Shown here piece by piece: positions 19,726 to 27,162 of a stretch of DNA of 64,000 nucleotides. The translations under genes and the position numbers were made by a program. The DNA is from Corynebacterium resistens DSM 45100 (lineage in GTDB: Bacteria > Actinomycetota > Actinomycetes > Mycobacteriales > Mycobacteriaceae): assembly GCF_000177535.2 (NCBI RefSeq), contig NC_015673.1, positions 434,001-498,000 on the forward strand, given 5' to 3'. The notes under the pieces are model-generated. The model made no database searches. It saw nothing but the letters and a program-made list of their open reading frames with translations, and was not told the origin of the DNA. Positions within the stretch are counted from its first letter, which is position 1; the number at the start of each line of letters is the position of its first letter.

Positions 19726-20189
19726 AGCGTGGCCTCCAATCCCTGCAGTGGCTGCCAGTCCGCACCTAGCTGCAGGCGACCACATAACCGAGCCTGTTGG
19801 CCTGCCCACTGCTGCTTTCCGATGTCCGTGAAGTAGGCCCTAAAGAGTGTCCAGTAGGCGCTGGTGCTTCGGTAGTCTGGCCCGGACAAAACCATGAGGA
19901 GCTCCGAGTCCAGATCCAAGGGTGCTGTGACCCGATGGCCCAAGAAGGACGAGAGACGCTCATGACCGGTCATCTCTGCCATATCGATCACGATGGGAAA
20001 TCCTAAGTTGTGGGGGCGGGAGAGGTGCGTAACGGTGAATTCGTCCCAGTGCGGTTGACAAAATTCCATATATCCCGACGTGCCCACAGGATCGTTCCTC
20101 CGCGATCGGGTACTTGCCACCTCTGGAAGGGGAGGGGAGCTTCGGCCGAGTTGTGGCTCAGACTTTTGCTGGGGGTGGTTGTCAATCAT
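19722..20189 (-). CDS. Unknown protein leading the siderophore uptake operon
   Basis: 155 residues; I do not recognise it. The first 40 residues are Pro/Ser/Arg-rich and poorly structured. From MEFCQPHWDEFTVTHL the sequence looks folded, with SELLMVLSGPDYRSTSAYWTLFRAYFTDIGK in the second half (shown split by no gap but not a known motif). There is no signal peptide or membrane helix, so it is probably cytosolic. It is translationally coupled to the first permease, and sits under a -10 box (TAATAT, 20198-20203) 8 nt before the ATG, next to a DtxR-type box, so an iron-related role is inferred from position only. Confidence 0.6.
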   Translation of the reverse strand: MIDNHPQQKSEPQLGRSSPPLPEVASTRSRRNDPVGTSGYMEFCQPHWDEFTVTHLSRPHNLGFPIVIDMAEMTGHERLSSFLGHRVTAPLDLDSELLMVLSGPDYRSTSAYWTLFRAYFTDIGKQQWAGQQARLCGRLQLGADWQPLQGLEATL

Positions 20190-20214
20190 GGGAAAACATA
20201 TTACCGACTTAAAG

Positions 20215-20233
20215 TAAGGTAAGCCTTCATTTA
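20215..20233 (-). promoter_or_regulatory. DtxR-type box for the permease operon
   Basis: TAAGGTAAGCCTTCATTTA matches about 13 of 19 positions of the DtxR consensus palindrome (TTAGGTTAGCCTAACCTAA). It lies where the -35 region of the leftward promoter would be, 12 bp from the -10 box TAATAT, so bound DtxR would block polymerase when iron is plentiful. Confidence 0.55.
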
Positions 20234-20505
20234 CTTAAGGGGCGTTCAAAATAAGTTGCTGGAGATTAGGGATTGGCGTAAATGCGGCTACGCCGCTGGC
20301 GTCGGCATTCGGCATAACGACAGAATCGAGGGCGATACTCCGCGTATCGAAAAGACGATCCAGAACTTATCGTGACCGTGTCCTCGGACATTGATGAAAA
20401 TGCATACAAGTAGCTGTCTGATATCGCCCCTGTCGTTGTGCGAAAGGGTGAAGATATACCCCTTTAGATAGGTAATAACTATAGAACAATAACTAGAATG
20501 AACTA

Positions 20506-20536
20506 TTGCAACGTGGCATAGGTAATGCTAACCTAA
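20506..20536 (+). promoter_or_regulatory. Promoter and DtxR-type box of the siderophore-binding protein gene
   Basis: TTGCAA (20506-20511), 17 bp, TAACCT (20529-20534) makes a sigma-A promoter. The DtxR-type site at 20518-20536, ATAGGTAATGCTAACCTAA, matches about 15 of 19 consensus positions and covers the -10 box. Confidence 0.65.
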
Positions 20537-20621
20537 CTTAAAAGTTACCTTCGGGTCTACCGAAAATTCTGATGAAAAGAGCTGAAAGGCAGCTTGAGGA
20601 AACCGACTTTAAGGATAAAGG

Positions 20622-21605
20622 ATGTCAGTAAAAAGAGGTGCGCGGTCATTCATTGCTGCCGCTATCTGTGCCGGATTAGTTCTGTCGGGCTGCTCGTCGA
20701 ACGATTCAACCGATGAAGCGGCAACAACCTCCGAGGTTGCAGAAGACGTGACCATTGAGCACGCACGGGGAACGGACACGTATCCGGTCAACCCGCAAAA
20801 CGTGGTTGCCGTAGGAACGGCCGTTGATAACCTGCTGGAACTTGGAATTAAACCAGCTGCCGTTGTGCAGCATAGAAGAGACAAGAACTCGCCTTGGCGC
20901 GAGGCCAAGCTCGATGGCGTCAAGGTGATCGATCAGACAGACTTCAAGACTCTGCCCCAGGAACAAATCGCGGCAATCGAACCCGACTTCATCGTTGGCG
21001 ACTACTGGACAATTTCCGAGGCTCATTACAAGGAATTGTCTGCAATCGCACCGACTCTCGGCGGAATCTCCGATAAGGGTGAGGGAATTGGCTGGGCATC
21101 TCAGCTAGAAGCTTTGGGCAAGATTTTCAATAAGGAATCCGAAGCGAAGAAAGCTATTGAAGAGGATCAGAAGCGTTTCTCCGACGCAAAGGAAAAATTG
21201 CCTAACCTCTCCGGTAAAACCGGCGTTGTTTCCCAGTTCGCCCAAGGCTCCTTTGGCGCCGTTGCTGACCCTGAGGATCCGGGTGCTTCCTTCATCTACG
21301 ATCTGGGCATGAAGTTCCCGGACAAGCTGACGGACGGATCCGTCCCAGCTAATAATGGCCGCGTCACGCTTTCCCCGGAAAATGTTTCCTACCTAGCCGC
21401 TGATTTCATGGTTATTTATAACCTCGACGGCTCAGTCGAAGAGGTTGAAAGTATTCCGGGATACAAAGATTTGCCACAGGTGAAAGCCGATGCGACTCTC
21501 GCTGGTGATTCAGCCGTCGTCGCCGGACTTAACAACCCGACGAGCTTGAGTCGAGCTTGGGTATTGGATAAGACGATGCCGACGCTGGAAAAGGTTGGAA
21601 AGTAG
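20622..21605 (+). CDS. Siderophore-binding lipoprotein of the ABC importer
   Basis: 327 residues with a lipoprotein signal peptide ending in the lipobox LVLSGC, then an acidic linker and a PeriBP-fold body (VNPQNVVAVGTAVDNLLELGIKPAAVV, EQIAAIEPDFIVGDYW). It would capture ferric siderophore or haem-like chelates outside the membrane and pass them to the divergently encoded permeases. AAAGG precedes the ATG. Which siderophore is not evident, and no biosynthesis genes are nearby, so it may take up foreign siderophores. Confidence 0.92.
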   Translation: MSVKRGARSFIAAAICAGLVLSGCSSNDSTDEAATTSEVAEDVTIEHARGTDTYPVNPQNVVAVGTAVDNLLELGIKPAAVVQHRRDKNSPWREAKLDGVKVIDQTDFKTLPQEQIAAIEPDFIVGDYWTISEAHYKELSAIAPTLGGISDKGEGIGWASQLEALGKIFNKESEAKKAIEEDQKRFSDAKEKLPNLSGKTGVVSQFAQGSFGAVADPEDPGASFIYDLGMKFPDKLTDGSVPANNGRVTLSPENVSYLAADFMVIYNLDGSVEEVESIPGYKDLPQVKADATLAGDSAVVAGLNNPTSLSRAWVLDKTMPTLEKVGK

Positions 21606-21669
21606 TCAAGGCCCGCACAACCCTGATACCTGCTAGAAGGGGCTCACTCCGTTGCAGCAGGTAGTCATG

Positions 21670-21704
21670 AACGCCTTCCGATTTATCGGAAGGCGTTGTT
21701 TTAG
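21670..21704 (+). terminator. Terminator after the siderophore-binding protein gene
   Basis: Perfect 12-bp stem (AACGCCTTCCGA / TCGGAAGGCGTT) with a TTTA loop, followed by GTTTTAG. Confidence 0.85.
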
Positions 21705-21793
21705 ATGATGAAGTCCAAGGAAGTGGTGAGTTCGTTCTTGCCTCTCCGGCAACGAAATAAAAATCAACTTGACCAAAAGGAATGGTTAAAACT

Positions 21794-23650
21794 ATGCCCA
21801 GAAACAGTCGAGGTAGAGAAATTTATCCAATCTCTTACCGGGAATTATATGTGCAAAATGTCGAAGATATATCGCCATGCATGCGGCGCATTACGCTCAG
21901 CGGAGAGCAACTCCAGGAGCACAAACACGATGGTATTTCCGTTCCTGCATTATTAAGCAATGGTTTTGATGACGACGTTCGGCTGATCTTCCCGGATCCG
22001 GAAACTGGAGAAAGGCCGCACCCAATCGCCCAAAAAGATGGCAACCTACTGTGGCCAGAAGCTGTCAAAAATCTATTTCGGACATACACGGTCCGCCACT
22101 TTGACGCTGCTAACCAGCGGTTAGCAATAGATTTCGCGCGCCACGGTGAGGGCCTAGCAGAAAACTGGTCACAGAACGCTCGAATAGGTGACGCCATTTT
22201 TGTGGCAGGTCCGAAGTCTTGTGCACAGTTACCTACGCATACCGATTGGCTATTTTTGGCAGGAGATGAGACTGCGCTCCCGGCAATTGGCCGCTGCGTA
22301 GAATCACTCCCGTGCGGGCACCCTGCGATTGCGGTGATAGAGGTTCCTACGAGCGCTGATATTCAGAGCTTAGACATTTCCGATTCAGTACAGGTCCACT
22401 GGGCGGTACGCGAACGGGGTGAGGGCTTCGTGGAAAAGACTAGGGCGCTTTTTGAAGCTACTTCTCCTTCATTATTGCCTGATGGCGAAGGATACGTATG
22501 GGCGGCAGGGGAAGCTTCTCGGCTAAAACCGCTGCGCCGTTTGTTTAAAGCTTCCGGAATTACCCCTGAACACCAAGAAATCACGGGCTACTGGCGGCGT
22601 ACTAACCCGAAACACGGCAAAGGAAACGCATCGAGCAGTAGTAATAGTGTTTTGCATAATATCCATGATTTAGCTGAGTTGAACTCGGCCTTTGCGCTTC
22701 GCACTGCAGTACGTTTAGGACTATTTCAAGAAATCGATGCGGGTGCCAACACAGTCCCTGCCCTTGCTGTTGCGGCAGAACTTCACGAGGAGGCTTTGGG
22801 AAGATTTGTCCGTTACTTGGCCGCTCTTCAACTCGTCGAAATCAGCGGGGACGCCCTCACGTTGACTGCAATGGGAATGGAACTGGCGGACCCAGATTCA
22901 AATGCGGCGCGCTGGTTAAGCGGGCCTGCGCATCTTGAGGCGATGGCGCTGATGCGACTTGAGTACAGTCTTCGTACCGGTGAGTCAGCACCTCAAGGGG
23001 AAAAGGGATTGCCGTGGTCAGAGTATGTTAGCCGTGACCCACAACTCGTGGCCGAACGCTTTGAGCAAAAGAATGTGAGCGCTGGGTGGACTGCTCCTTC
23101 GGCAGCTAAGGCACTACAGCAGTATTTAGATGAAACCGCTCGCGTTCTCATCATTGGCCAGGGAGGCGCGGTATACGCAGATGAAATACTCCGACGATGG
23201 GAGCATGCCCAGAGCCGTATTATCAGTGATGCTTCCTCGGAAGCGGTGCTACAGGAAATCGCAGTAACCTCTCGTGCACGATGCGAGACGAATGGCGAGG
23301 GAAGCGGTTTTTATCCCACTGAAGTGGACTATGTGTGGGCAACTGATGTAGTTTTCATCGATCCCTGGGGTGTCTTTGGTAGCGAGGAAGTAGCTCACCA
23401 ATTTAACCGTGCAATAAGTAAGGATACGTTCCGGCGGGTTTATATCTTTACCGAGGTTATCGATACGGTAGGCGGAGATGAGCATTCCTATGAAGAGGAC
23501 ATGGTGAGGCTTTCCATGTTCGGCACCAAGATACCGACTCAGGAAGACATCAACGCTGCTGTCGCTGACAACGGCGCTTTTATTGCCTCCACCACGGCTG
23601 TTGGCTGGGGTAAACGCCTTTTCGTTCTTGAGGCAGAGGCGAAATCCTAA
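21794..23650 (+). CDS. Siderophore-interacting reductase fused to a methyltransferase-like domain
   Basis: About 618 residues. Residues 10-265 are a complete SIP/ViuB-type ferric-siderophore reductase: the FAD motif FRTYTVRHFD, the nucleotide-binding FLAGDETALPAIGR, YVWAAGEASRLKPLRR and the closing GYWRR. After a Ser-rich linker (about 272-284) comes a second domain resembling plant-type O-methyltransferases: a winged-helix dimerisation region (LAELNSAFALRTAVRLGLFQ...) and a degenerate SAM site (ARVLIIGQGGAVYADEIL). The glycine pattern of the SAM loop is weak, so catalysis is doubtful. AAGGA lies 12 nt before ATG 21794 but touches ATG 21782, so I prefer the inner start. It probably releases iron from imported siderophore. 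Confidence 0.85.
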   Translation: MPRNSRGREIYPISYRELYVQNVEDISPCMRRITLSGEQLQEHKHDGISVPALLSNGFDDDVRLIFPDPETGERPHPIAQKDGNLLWPEAVKNLFRTYTVRHFDAANQRLAIDFARHGEGLAENWSQNARIGDAIFVAGPKSCAQLPTHTDWLFLAGDETALPAIGRCVESLPCGHPAIAVIEVPTSADIQSLDISDSVQVHWAVRERGEGFVEKTRALFEATSPSLLPDGEGYVWAAGEASRLKPLRRLFKASGITPEHQEITGYWRRTNPKHGKGNASSSSNSVLHNIHDLAELNSAFALRTAVRLGLFQEIDAGANTVPALAVAAELHEEALGRFVRYLAALQLVEISGDALTLTAMGMELADPDSNAARWLSGPAHLEAMALMRLEYSLRTGESAPQGEKGLPWSEYVSRDPQLVAERFEQKNVSAGWTAPSAAKALQQYLDETARVLIIGQGGAVYADEILRRWEHAQSRIISDASSEAVLQEIAVTSRARCETNGEGSGFYPTEVDYVWATDVVFIDPWGVFGSEEVAHQFNRAISKDTFRRVYIFTEVIDTVGGDEHSYEEDMVRLSMFGTKIPTQEDINAAVADNGAFIASTTAVGWGKRLFVLEAEAKS

Positions 23651-23755
23651 AGAGGAACTGCTGAGGTTTCCCTCGTGTAGTCGACACCCTGGCTGAGGTC
23701 AAAGAAAAATGCCGAAGGAACCACGGTGTCTATGCTGCGGTTCATGCCGGATAAA

Positions 23756-23801
23756 AGCCGCTGCTGTCCCTGTGAAAGAGAATCCGAGGGCAGCAGCGGC
23801 T
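23756..23801. terminator. Inverted repeat between the SIP fusion and the phosphosugar mutase
   Basis: AGCCGCTGCTG pairs exactly with CAGCAGCGGCT across a 24-nt loop, with flanking TAAA; it may serve the two convergent genes. The 100 bp before it contains no supported gene. Confidence 0.55.
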
Positions 23802-23821
23802 AAAGCGTAGAGCGTGGCGGC

Positions 23822-25402
23822 TTAGAGCCCGAAGTACTCGCGCAGATCGGCGGCGATGGCATCGAGGCGATCGGCGTCGGGGGACTCGAGGTAGCACTTG
23901 AGCTTGGGGTCAGTGCCGGAGGGGCGGACGATGATGCGGTCATCGTTGTCGGTGAAGAACTTCGAGCCTTGGGCGAACTTTTCCACCTTGGTTATAGGGG
24001 AGCCAGCAAGCTCGGTCGGTGGGTTCGCGGAGACCTTCTCCATTGCTTGAGCAATGAGGCTCAAGTCTTCTACGCGGAAGGTCAACGGCTGCGTGTGCAG
24101 GGCGCCAACCGTGGCGTAGATTTCTTCCAAGCGGCCTAGCAAGCTAGTTCCAGCGGCCTTGCATTCAGCGGCAAGGCTGGCAAGTACGACGGAAGTAGAA
24201 ATGCCGTCTTTGTCGCTGACCGCGGCGGGATCGGGGCAAAAGCCAATGGCCTCTTCATAGCCGAAGGATAGCTCTGGGGTGCGGGCGATCCATTTGAAAC
24301 CGGTAAGCGTTTCCTTATGGTCGAGACCGTAGTGCGCGGCGATGCGCCCGAGCAGGCGGGAGGAGACCAGGGAATTGGCGAAGTTACCGGTAGCGCCGCG
24401 GCGAGCAAGGTAATCGCCCAGGAGGGCACCGGTTTCGTCGCCGCTTAGTTGGCGCCAAGAGTTTTCCGCCGTGGGGACGGCGGCGGCGCAGCGATCGGCA
24501 TCTGGGTCATAAGCGATAAGGATATCGGCATCGATCTCCTCAGCGTGCTTGATTCCAAGGTCTAAGGCGCCGGGTTCTTCCGGGTTGGGGAAGGACACCG
24601 TAGGGAAGTCAGGGTCGGGTTCGGCCTGCTCGGGCACCAGCGAGACGCGGAAGCCACAGCGGGAAAGCAGTTCCTTGCCGAGTTCGGCCCCCACGCCGTG
24701 CATGGCGGTCAGCGCGATGGTGATATCGGTATTGTCACCGACTAGCTGGGCGGCGCGGTCGAGATAGTCCTCGCGGGTATCGACGTCCTCGATGCGCTCA
24801 GAAGAAAGCGCAACCTCGTCGGCATAGGGAGCCGCAGCGATAGCGGCGGCAATTTCGGAGTCTGCCGGAGAAATAAGCTGCACGCCCTCGCCTGGGCCGG
24901 TGGCGATGCGGCCGCCCAAGTACACCTTGTAGCCGTTATCGGCTGGAGGGTTGTGGGAGGCGGTGACCATAATGCCGGCATCTGCGCCCAAGGAGCGAAC
25001 CGTAAAAGCCGTCAGTGGGGTCGGGTTCTGTGCAAGCAGAACCAGGGCCTTACCGCCGGCGGCGGAAATGACCTGGGCGGCATCGCGCTGGAACTGCGCG
25101 GAACCGTGGCGGGCATCGCAGCCAATGACGACGACCGGGGCATCGACCTGCTGGTTGAGCCAGGTGATAAGCCCGTAGGTGGTGCGGATGACCACGGCGC
25201 GGTTCATACGGGATTCGCCCGCCCCCACGGCGGCGCGCAGGCCCGCGGTACCGAAGTTCAAGGGGCCAGCGAAGGCCGCGGCGAGTTCTTCGGAATTGCC
25301 TTCCTCGATCCACGTCAGTACCTGGCGGGCGGTGTCCGCATCCGGATCGTGTTCGGCCCAGGTGCGGGCGTAGTCGACATCGAAGTTCGTGTGTGCGGGC
25401 AT
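23822..25402 (-). CDS. Phospho-sugar mutase (PmmB-like, probable phosphopentomutase role)
   Basis: 526 residues of the alpha-D-phosphohexomutase superfamily: catalytic Ser in TASHNPPADNGYKVY, Mg site DPDADRCA, sugar loop GYEEAIGF, phosphate loop RPSGTDPKLK. Length and motifs fit the PmmB/ManB group rather than Pgm (a true pgm is at 30630). Directly downstream of deoC (3 bp apart) on the same strand, it most likely interconverts deoxyribose 1- and 5-phosphate for nucleoside breakdown; that role is inferred from the neighbour. The stretch 23.8-26.7 kb looks more GC-rich than the siderophore genes beside it. Confidence 0.85.
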   Translation of the reverse strand: MPAHTNFDVDYARTWAEHDPDADTARQVLTWIEEGNSEELAAAFAGPLNFGTAGLRAAVGAGESRMNRAVVIRTTYGLITWLNQQVDAPVVVIGCDARHGSAQFQRDAAQVISAAGGKALVLLAQNPTPLTAFTVRSLGADAGIMVTASHNPPADNGYKVYLGGRIATGPGEGVQLISPADSEIAAAIAAAPYADEVALSSERIEDVDTREDYLDRAAQLVGDNTDITIALTAMHGVGAELGKELLSRCGFRVSLVPEQAEPDPDFPTVSFPNPEEPGALDLGIKHAEEIDADILIAYDPDADRCAAAVPTAENSWRQLSGDETGALLGDYLARRGATGNFANSLVSSRLLGRIAAHYGLDHKETLTGFKWIARTPELSFGYEEAIGFCPDPAAVSDKDGISTSVVLASLAAECKAAGTSLLGRLEEIYATVGALHTQPLTFRVEDLSLIAQAMEKVSANPPTELAGSPITKVEKFAQGSKFFTDNDDRIIVRPSGTDPKLKCYLESPDADRLDAIAADLREYFGL

Positions 25403-25405
25403 GGC

Positions 25406-26053
25406 TTAAAGCTCCTCGAGGATCTTGGCGGAGGAAGACAGCCCCAGGCGGGTAGCGCCGGCTTCGATCATTGCCAGTGCATCCTTGCCGCTGCGGATGC
25501 CGCCGGATGCCTTAACGCCGAGAGCGTCGCCTACGGTCTCGCGCATGAGCGTGACCGCGTGGGTGGACGCACCGCCGGCGGGGTGGAAACCGGTGGAAGT
25601 CTTGACAAAGTCCGCCTGGGCGGCTGCGGCGGCCTTGCAGGCGAGGACAATGGCGTCGTCGGAAAGCGCGGCAGACTCGATGATGACCTTGAGCACCTTG
25701 CCAGGGATGGCATCGCGCACGGCCTGGATTTCGGCCTGCAGATCCTCGGCGCGGCCCTCGATGGCCAGGGGGATATTGATGACCATGTCCACCTCTTCGG
25801 CGCCATCAGCAACCGCGCGGGCTGCCTCAGCGGCCTTAATCTCTGGCTTTACGGCACCGGAGGGAAAGCCCACGACGGTGGCGATGTGCATGGATTCTGG
25901 AACCTCGATGGGCAGGGCGGACGGGGAAACGCAGACGGAGTAGGTGCCCAGCTCGGCCGCCTCATTGACCAAGGCGCGGAACTGCTCCGGGGTGGCCTCC
26001 GGCTTGAGCAGGGTGTGGTTGATGATGGAAGCAACGTCGGTGCGGGAAGTCAT
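25406..26053 (-). CDS. deoC: Deoxyribose-phosphate aldolase
   Basis: 215 residues, a class I aldolase that splits 2-deoxyribose 5-phosphate to glyceraldehyde 3-phosphate and acetaldehyde. The Schiff-base lysine lies in [15 protein letters not shown], the second catalytic lysine in [11 protein letters not shown], and [10 protein letters not shown] is the N-terminal signature. It overlaps the end of the transporter fragment upstream (ATGA at 26050-26053) and is followed by the mutase, a deoxynucleoside-salvage operon. Confidence 0.95.
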   Translation of the reverse strand: MTSRTDVASIINHTLLKPEATPEQFRALVNEAAELGTYSVCVSPSALPIEVPESMHIATVVGFPSGAVKPEIKAAEAARAVADGAEEVDMVINIPLAIEGRAEDLQAEIQAVRDAIPGKVLKVIIESAALSDDAIVLACKAAAAAQADFVKTSTGFHPAGGASTHAVTLMRETVGDALGVKASGGIRSGKDALAMIEAGATRLGLSSSAKILEEL

Positions 26054-26712
26054 AATTGTTCTCCTGAGCGGGTTAGGCGGGATTCGGAACGGGCCATCTT
26101 GAGGTCAGAGATGACGTACAGGGCAATACCGATGGCGGCGACTGCCGCGAGGATCCACAGCACGGTGTTATAGCTGGTGAGGTCCTGCAGCTTTGCCGTA
26201 TAGGCAATGCCCAGTGGGATGGCGATATTGATGGTCAGGTTATAAAAGCCAATCGCGATGCCGGACTTGGTGGCGGTGATATTGCGCAGTGCGGTATTGA
26301 CCAGCGGGGCGTACATCAGCGCAAAGCCGGAGGCAAAGGCCACGATGGCCAGGATGAGTACGGCGACGTGAAGCTGCACGAAGAGCGCGGCCGCCACCAG
26401 CGCGCCGGCGACAAGGGCGAAAGCGGTGTAGATGGTGGCGCGAGAGGACAAAACGCCACCGATCTTGCCGGAGAAAATACCAATGAGGATGGCGCAAATA
26501 TGGCCCGGGATTATCAGCAGGGAGGCCTTATCGATGTTCATGCCGTGCAGGTCATGTGCGGCAAATGGCAGCAGGAAAATGAAGCCCATCTGGGTGGAGT
26601 AGACGAAGAAGACCATGAGGATGGTCCACACATAGCGGCCGTTAGTAAAGAACTCCGGGGTGACCACGGGGTGCTTGGCGTGGCCGATGTGGATGATGAA
26701 GCCTACGACGCC
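26050..26712 (-). pseudogene. MFS transporter, N-terminally truncated
   Basis: About 205-220 residues with six hydrophobic helices, the C-terminal half of a major facilitator (normal length about 400-450). Homology-like sequence runs back through GFIIHIGHAKHPVVTPEFF to about 26712, with no start or first six helices, and then abruptly meets an unrelated small gene. The deletion junction is near 26705-26712. In an intact deo operon it would import nucleosides or deoxyribose; here it is probably non-functional, although a GTG at 26667 could still start a half-protein. Confidence 0.75.
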
Positions 26713-26861
26713 CCGGTGGTGGCACCCTTATTCTTGTAGAGGCGTTGGCCGCATAGAGTGTGGATTACTCCGTGTGGTTCGATGTGGTGAATGAGGTGCC
26801 GCAAGCGTGGCGTGCCGGTACTCCGGCGTGCCGGGTTGGTGGTGGTTTGTGGGGTGGTCAT
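26703..26861 (-). CDS. Small unknown protein at the right end of the integrated region
   Basis: 52 residues from ATG 26861, preceded by AGGAAAGG. It is Thr/Arg/His-rich (PRLRHLIHHIEPHGVIHTLCGQ). Only the last dozen residues overlap the transporter remnant, so the natural C-terminus may be lost. Small genes in this position, just inside the attachment site, often belong to the integrated element. Function unknown. Confidence 0.4.
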   Translation of the reverse strand: MTTPQTTTNPARRSTGTPRLRHLIHHIEPHGVIHTLCGQRLYKNKGATTGAS

Positions 26862-26879
26862 GGTTGCCTTTCCTGGTGC

Positions 26880-26900
26880 TATTAGGGAAGGATTAGGGAA
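26880..26900 (+). repeat. Candidate integrase arm sites, right end
   Basis: TATTAGGGAA at 26880 and GATTAGGGAA at 26891, 11 bp apart, mirror the pair at 14843 and 14854 in sequence, spacing and orientation. They fit arm-type binding sites at both ends of one integrated element. Confidence 0.6.
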
Positions 26901-26954
26901 TTTTCCCGTCCTTGTTTCTTGAATTGCGCCTGTGACCTGCTGTGTTGTGGTGTG

Positions 26955-26978
26955 GGGGTTCAGTCCCCGGCGGCTCCA
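26955..26978 (+). repeat. Duplicated 3' end of ssrA (attachment-site copy)
   Basis: This 24-nt segment matches 14708-14731, the T-arm and acceptor 3' strand of the tmRNA, at 22 of 24 positions. The bases before it cannot complete a T-arm or tmRNA, so it is a fragment, as expected at the far end of an element inserted into ssrA. Confidence 0.7.
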
Positions 26979-26986
26979 CAATTTAA

Positions 26987-27016
26987 CGAATCCCCAGTTC
27001 AGTTATGAGCTGGGGA
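26987..27016 (+). terminator. Hairpin after the duplicated ssrA end
   Basis: A 13-bp stem (AATCCCCAGTTCA / TGAGCTGGGGATT, one wobble) and TTGTTGT tail. It resembles the terminators after ssrA and after tRNA-Ala, suggesting it was the original ssrA terminator. Confidence 0.7.
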
Positions 27017-27162
27017 TTTGTTGTACTTACGCAGGTGGAGAAGAAGCTAACTTATCGCCGGCAATCACGAAGAATGACAATCGGAACCAACCCATTGGTC
27101 AAACTTCGGTCAAACGGTGGTCGGTGCAGTAAACCCTCGCCCCAGTAAAACCCTCCGTTGAG

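Larger units (their letters stand above)
20190..20621. promoter_or_regulatory. Divergent iron-regulated intergenic region
   Basis: 432 bp between the leftward permease operon and the rightward binding-protein gene. It holds the two DtxR-type boxes and their promoters listed separately. The middle (about 20260-20420) shows no gene I can support. Confidence 0.7.
26862..27162. other. Right junction region of the ssrA element (attR-like)
   Basis: About 300 bp without a supported gene. It holds the repeat pair at 26880-26900, the 24-nt ssrA 3'-end copy at 26955-26978, a hairpin at 26987-27016, and ordinary intergenic DNA to the stop of the GCS2-family gene. Confidence 0.65.

Noticed and set aside
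26932..27132. Small plus-strand frame across the duplicated ssrA end
   Set aside because: It runs through the tmRNA fragment and a hairpin terminator; not a protein gene.
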